Shown here: positions 63,751-64,000 of the stretch, one piece after another
Layout of the letters: every line of letters starts with the position of its first letter
How positions within the stretch are numbered: position 1 is the stretch's first letter
Origin: Acholoe squamosa
Lineage: Eukaryota; Annelida; Polychaeta; Phyllodocida; Polynoidae
Length of the DNA stretch: 64,000 nt
Assembly: GCA_949317995.1 (NCBI GenBank)
Contig: OX439042.1
Coordinates: 12,627,174 to 12,691,173 of the forward strand
Direction of reading: 5' to 3'
Notes under the pieces: generated by a model
Told to the model about the DNA's origin: nothing
The model's database searches: none
The model's input: the letters and a program-made list of their open reading frames with translations, nothing else
Position numbers and translations under genes: made by a program

Positions 63751-64000
63751 AGACCCCCAACCAATGCCTACCCACTGAGGCAGTGTGTGTAGCCCTGTGG
63801 GGTGGGTGCCTGGGGATTAGCTATGACACCAAAACATTCTGCACTATAATTTAATGTAACTCATGCACCCATAAAAGTGGAATTTCACCTTTCAAACACT
63901 TCAAATCACTCAAAATCATGAAGAGGCACATTTTCCCCCTCTCTGGGTGCCAGATCCAGACGTCGTTCACCAACCCAGTTTTTCTGTACGAGCATATGTT

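Overview
This is a window of an animal nuclear genome. It has spliced GT-AG genes, long introns, AATAAA poly(A) signals, tRNA-derived SINEs and very many short inverted-repeat DNA elements. The protein families and the minisatellite- and MITE-rich, AT-leaning DNA fit a marine invertebrate. I lean to an invertebrate deuterostome of the amphioxus type, but this is inference and the species cannot be read from the sequence. There are no prokaryotic operons, CRISPR arrays or rRNA genes.

Three protein genes are well supported. (1) 2918-4405, minus: a 495-residue ankyrin-repeat protein coded by one exon, with a spliced 5' UTR and a poly(A) signal near 2541. (2) 27760-48129, plus: an 18-coding-exon secreted heme peroxidase of 1002 residues. 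A signal peptide is followed by two chitin-binding (peritrophin-A/CBM14) domains, a basic linker and a complete animal heme-peroxidase domain; every exon junction keeps frame. (3) 54020-62450, minus: a UCHL3-type ubiquitin C-terminal hydrolase with a complete Gln/Cys/His/Asp active site, a 12-nt micro-exon and two alternative versions of one exon (58984-59112 and 57955-58086), which look mutually exclusive.

Layout: 1-2158 has no recognised gene. 2159-2476 is a MITE. 2.5-4.4 kb is the ankyrin gene. 5.6-6.5 kb holds a possible small, frame-broken plus-strand gene. 7-27 kb is mostly intergenic or a long 5' intron, packed with repeats: a 74-bp tandem array, twin 318-bp MITEs, a 1.65-kb foldback element at 18.1-19.8 kb, a palindrome array at 19.9-20.3 kb, and a terminal-inverted-repeat element at 24.9-26.2 kb split by a SINE. 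A CRE-bearing candidate promoter lies near 10.9-11.2 kb. 27.7-48.1 kb is the peroxidase; its introns hold a 79-bp tandem array and a second foldback element. 48.1-53.6 kb has no clear gene. 53.6-62.5 kb is the UCHL3 gene, with several MITEs in its introns. 62.6-64 kb is repeat DNA with a SINE-filled and an empty copy of the same repeat.

The genes do not form a pathway. The peroxidase probably acts outside the cell on a chitin-containing surface, UCHL3 acts in the cytosol on ubiquitin adducts, and the role of the ankyrin protein is unknown. The observations I rate highest are the duplicated UCHL3 exon and the CBM14-CBM14-peroxidase architecture built from symmetric phase 1-1 exons.
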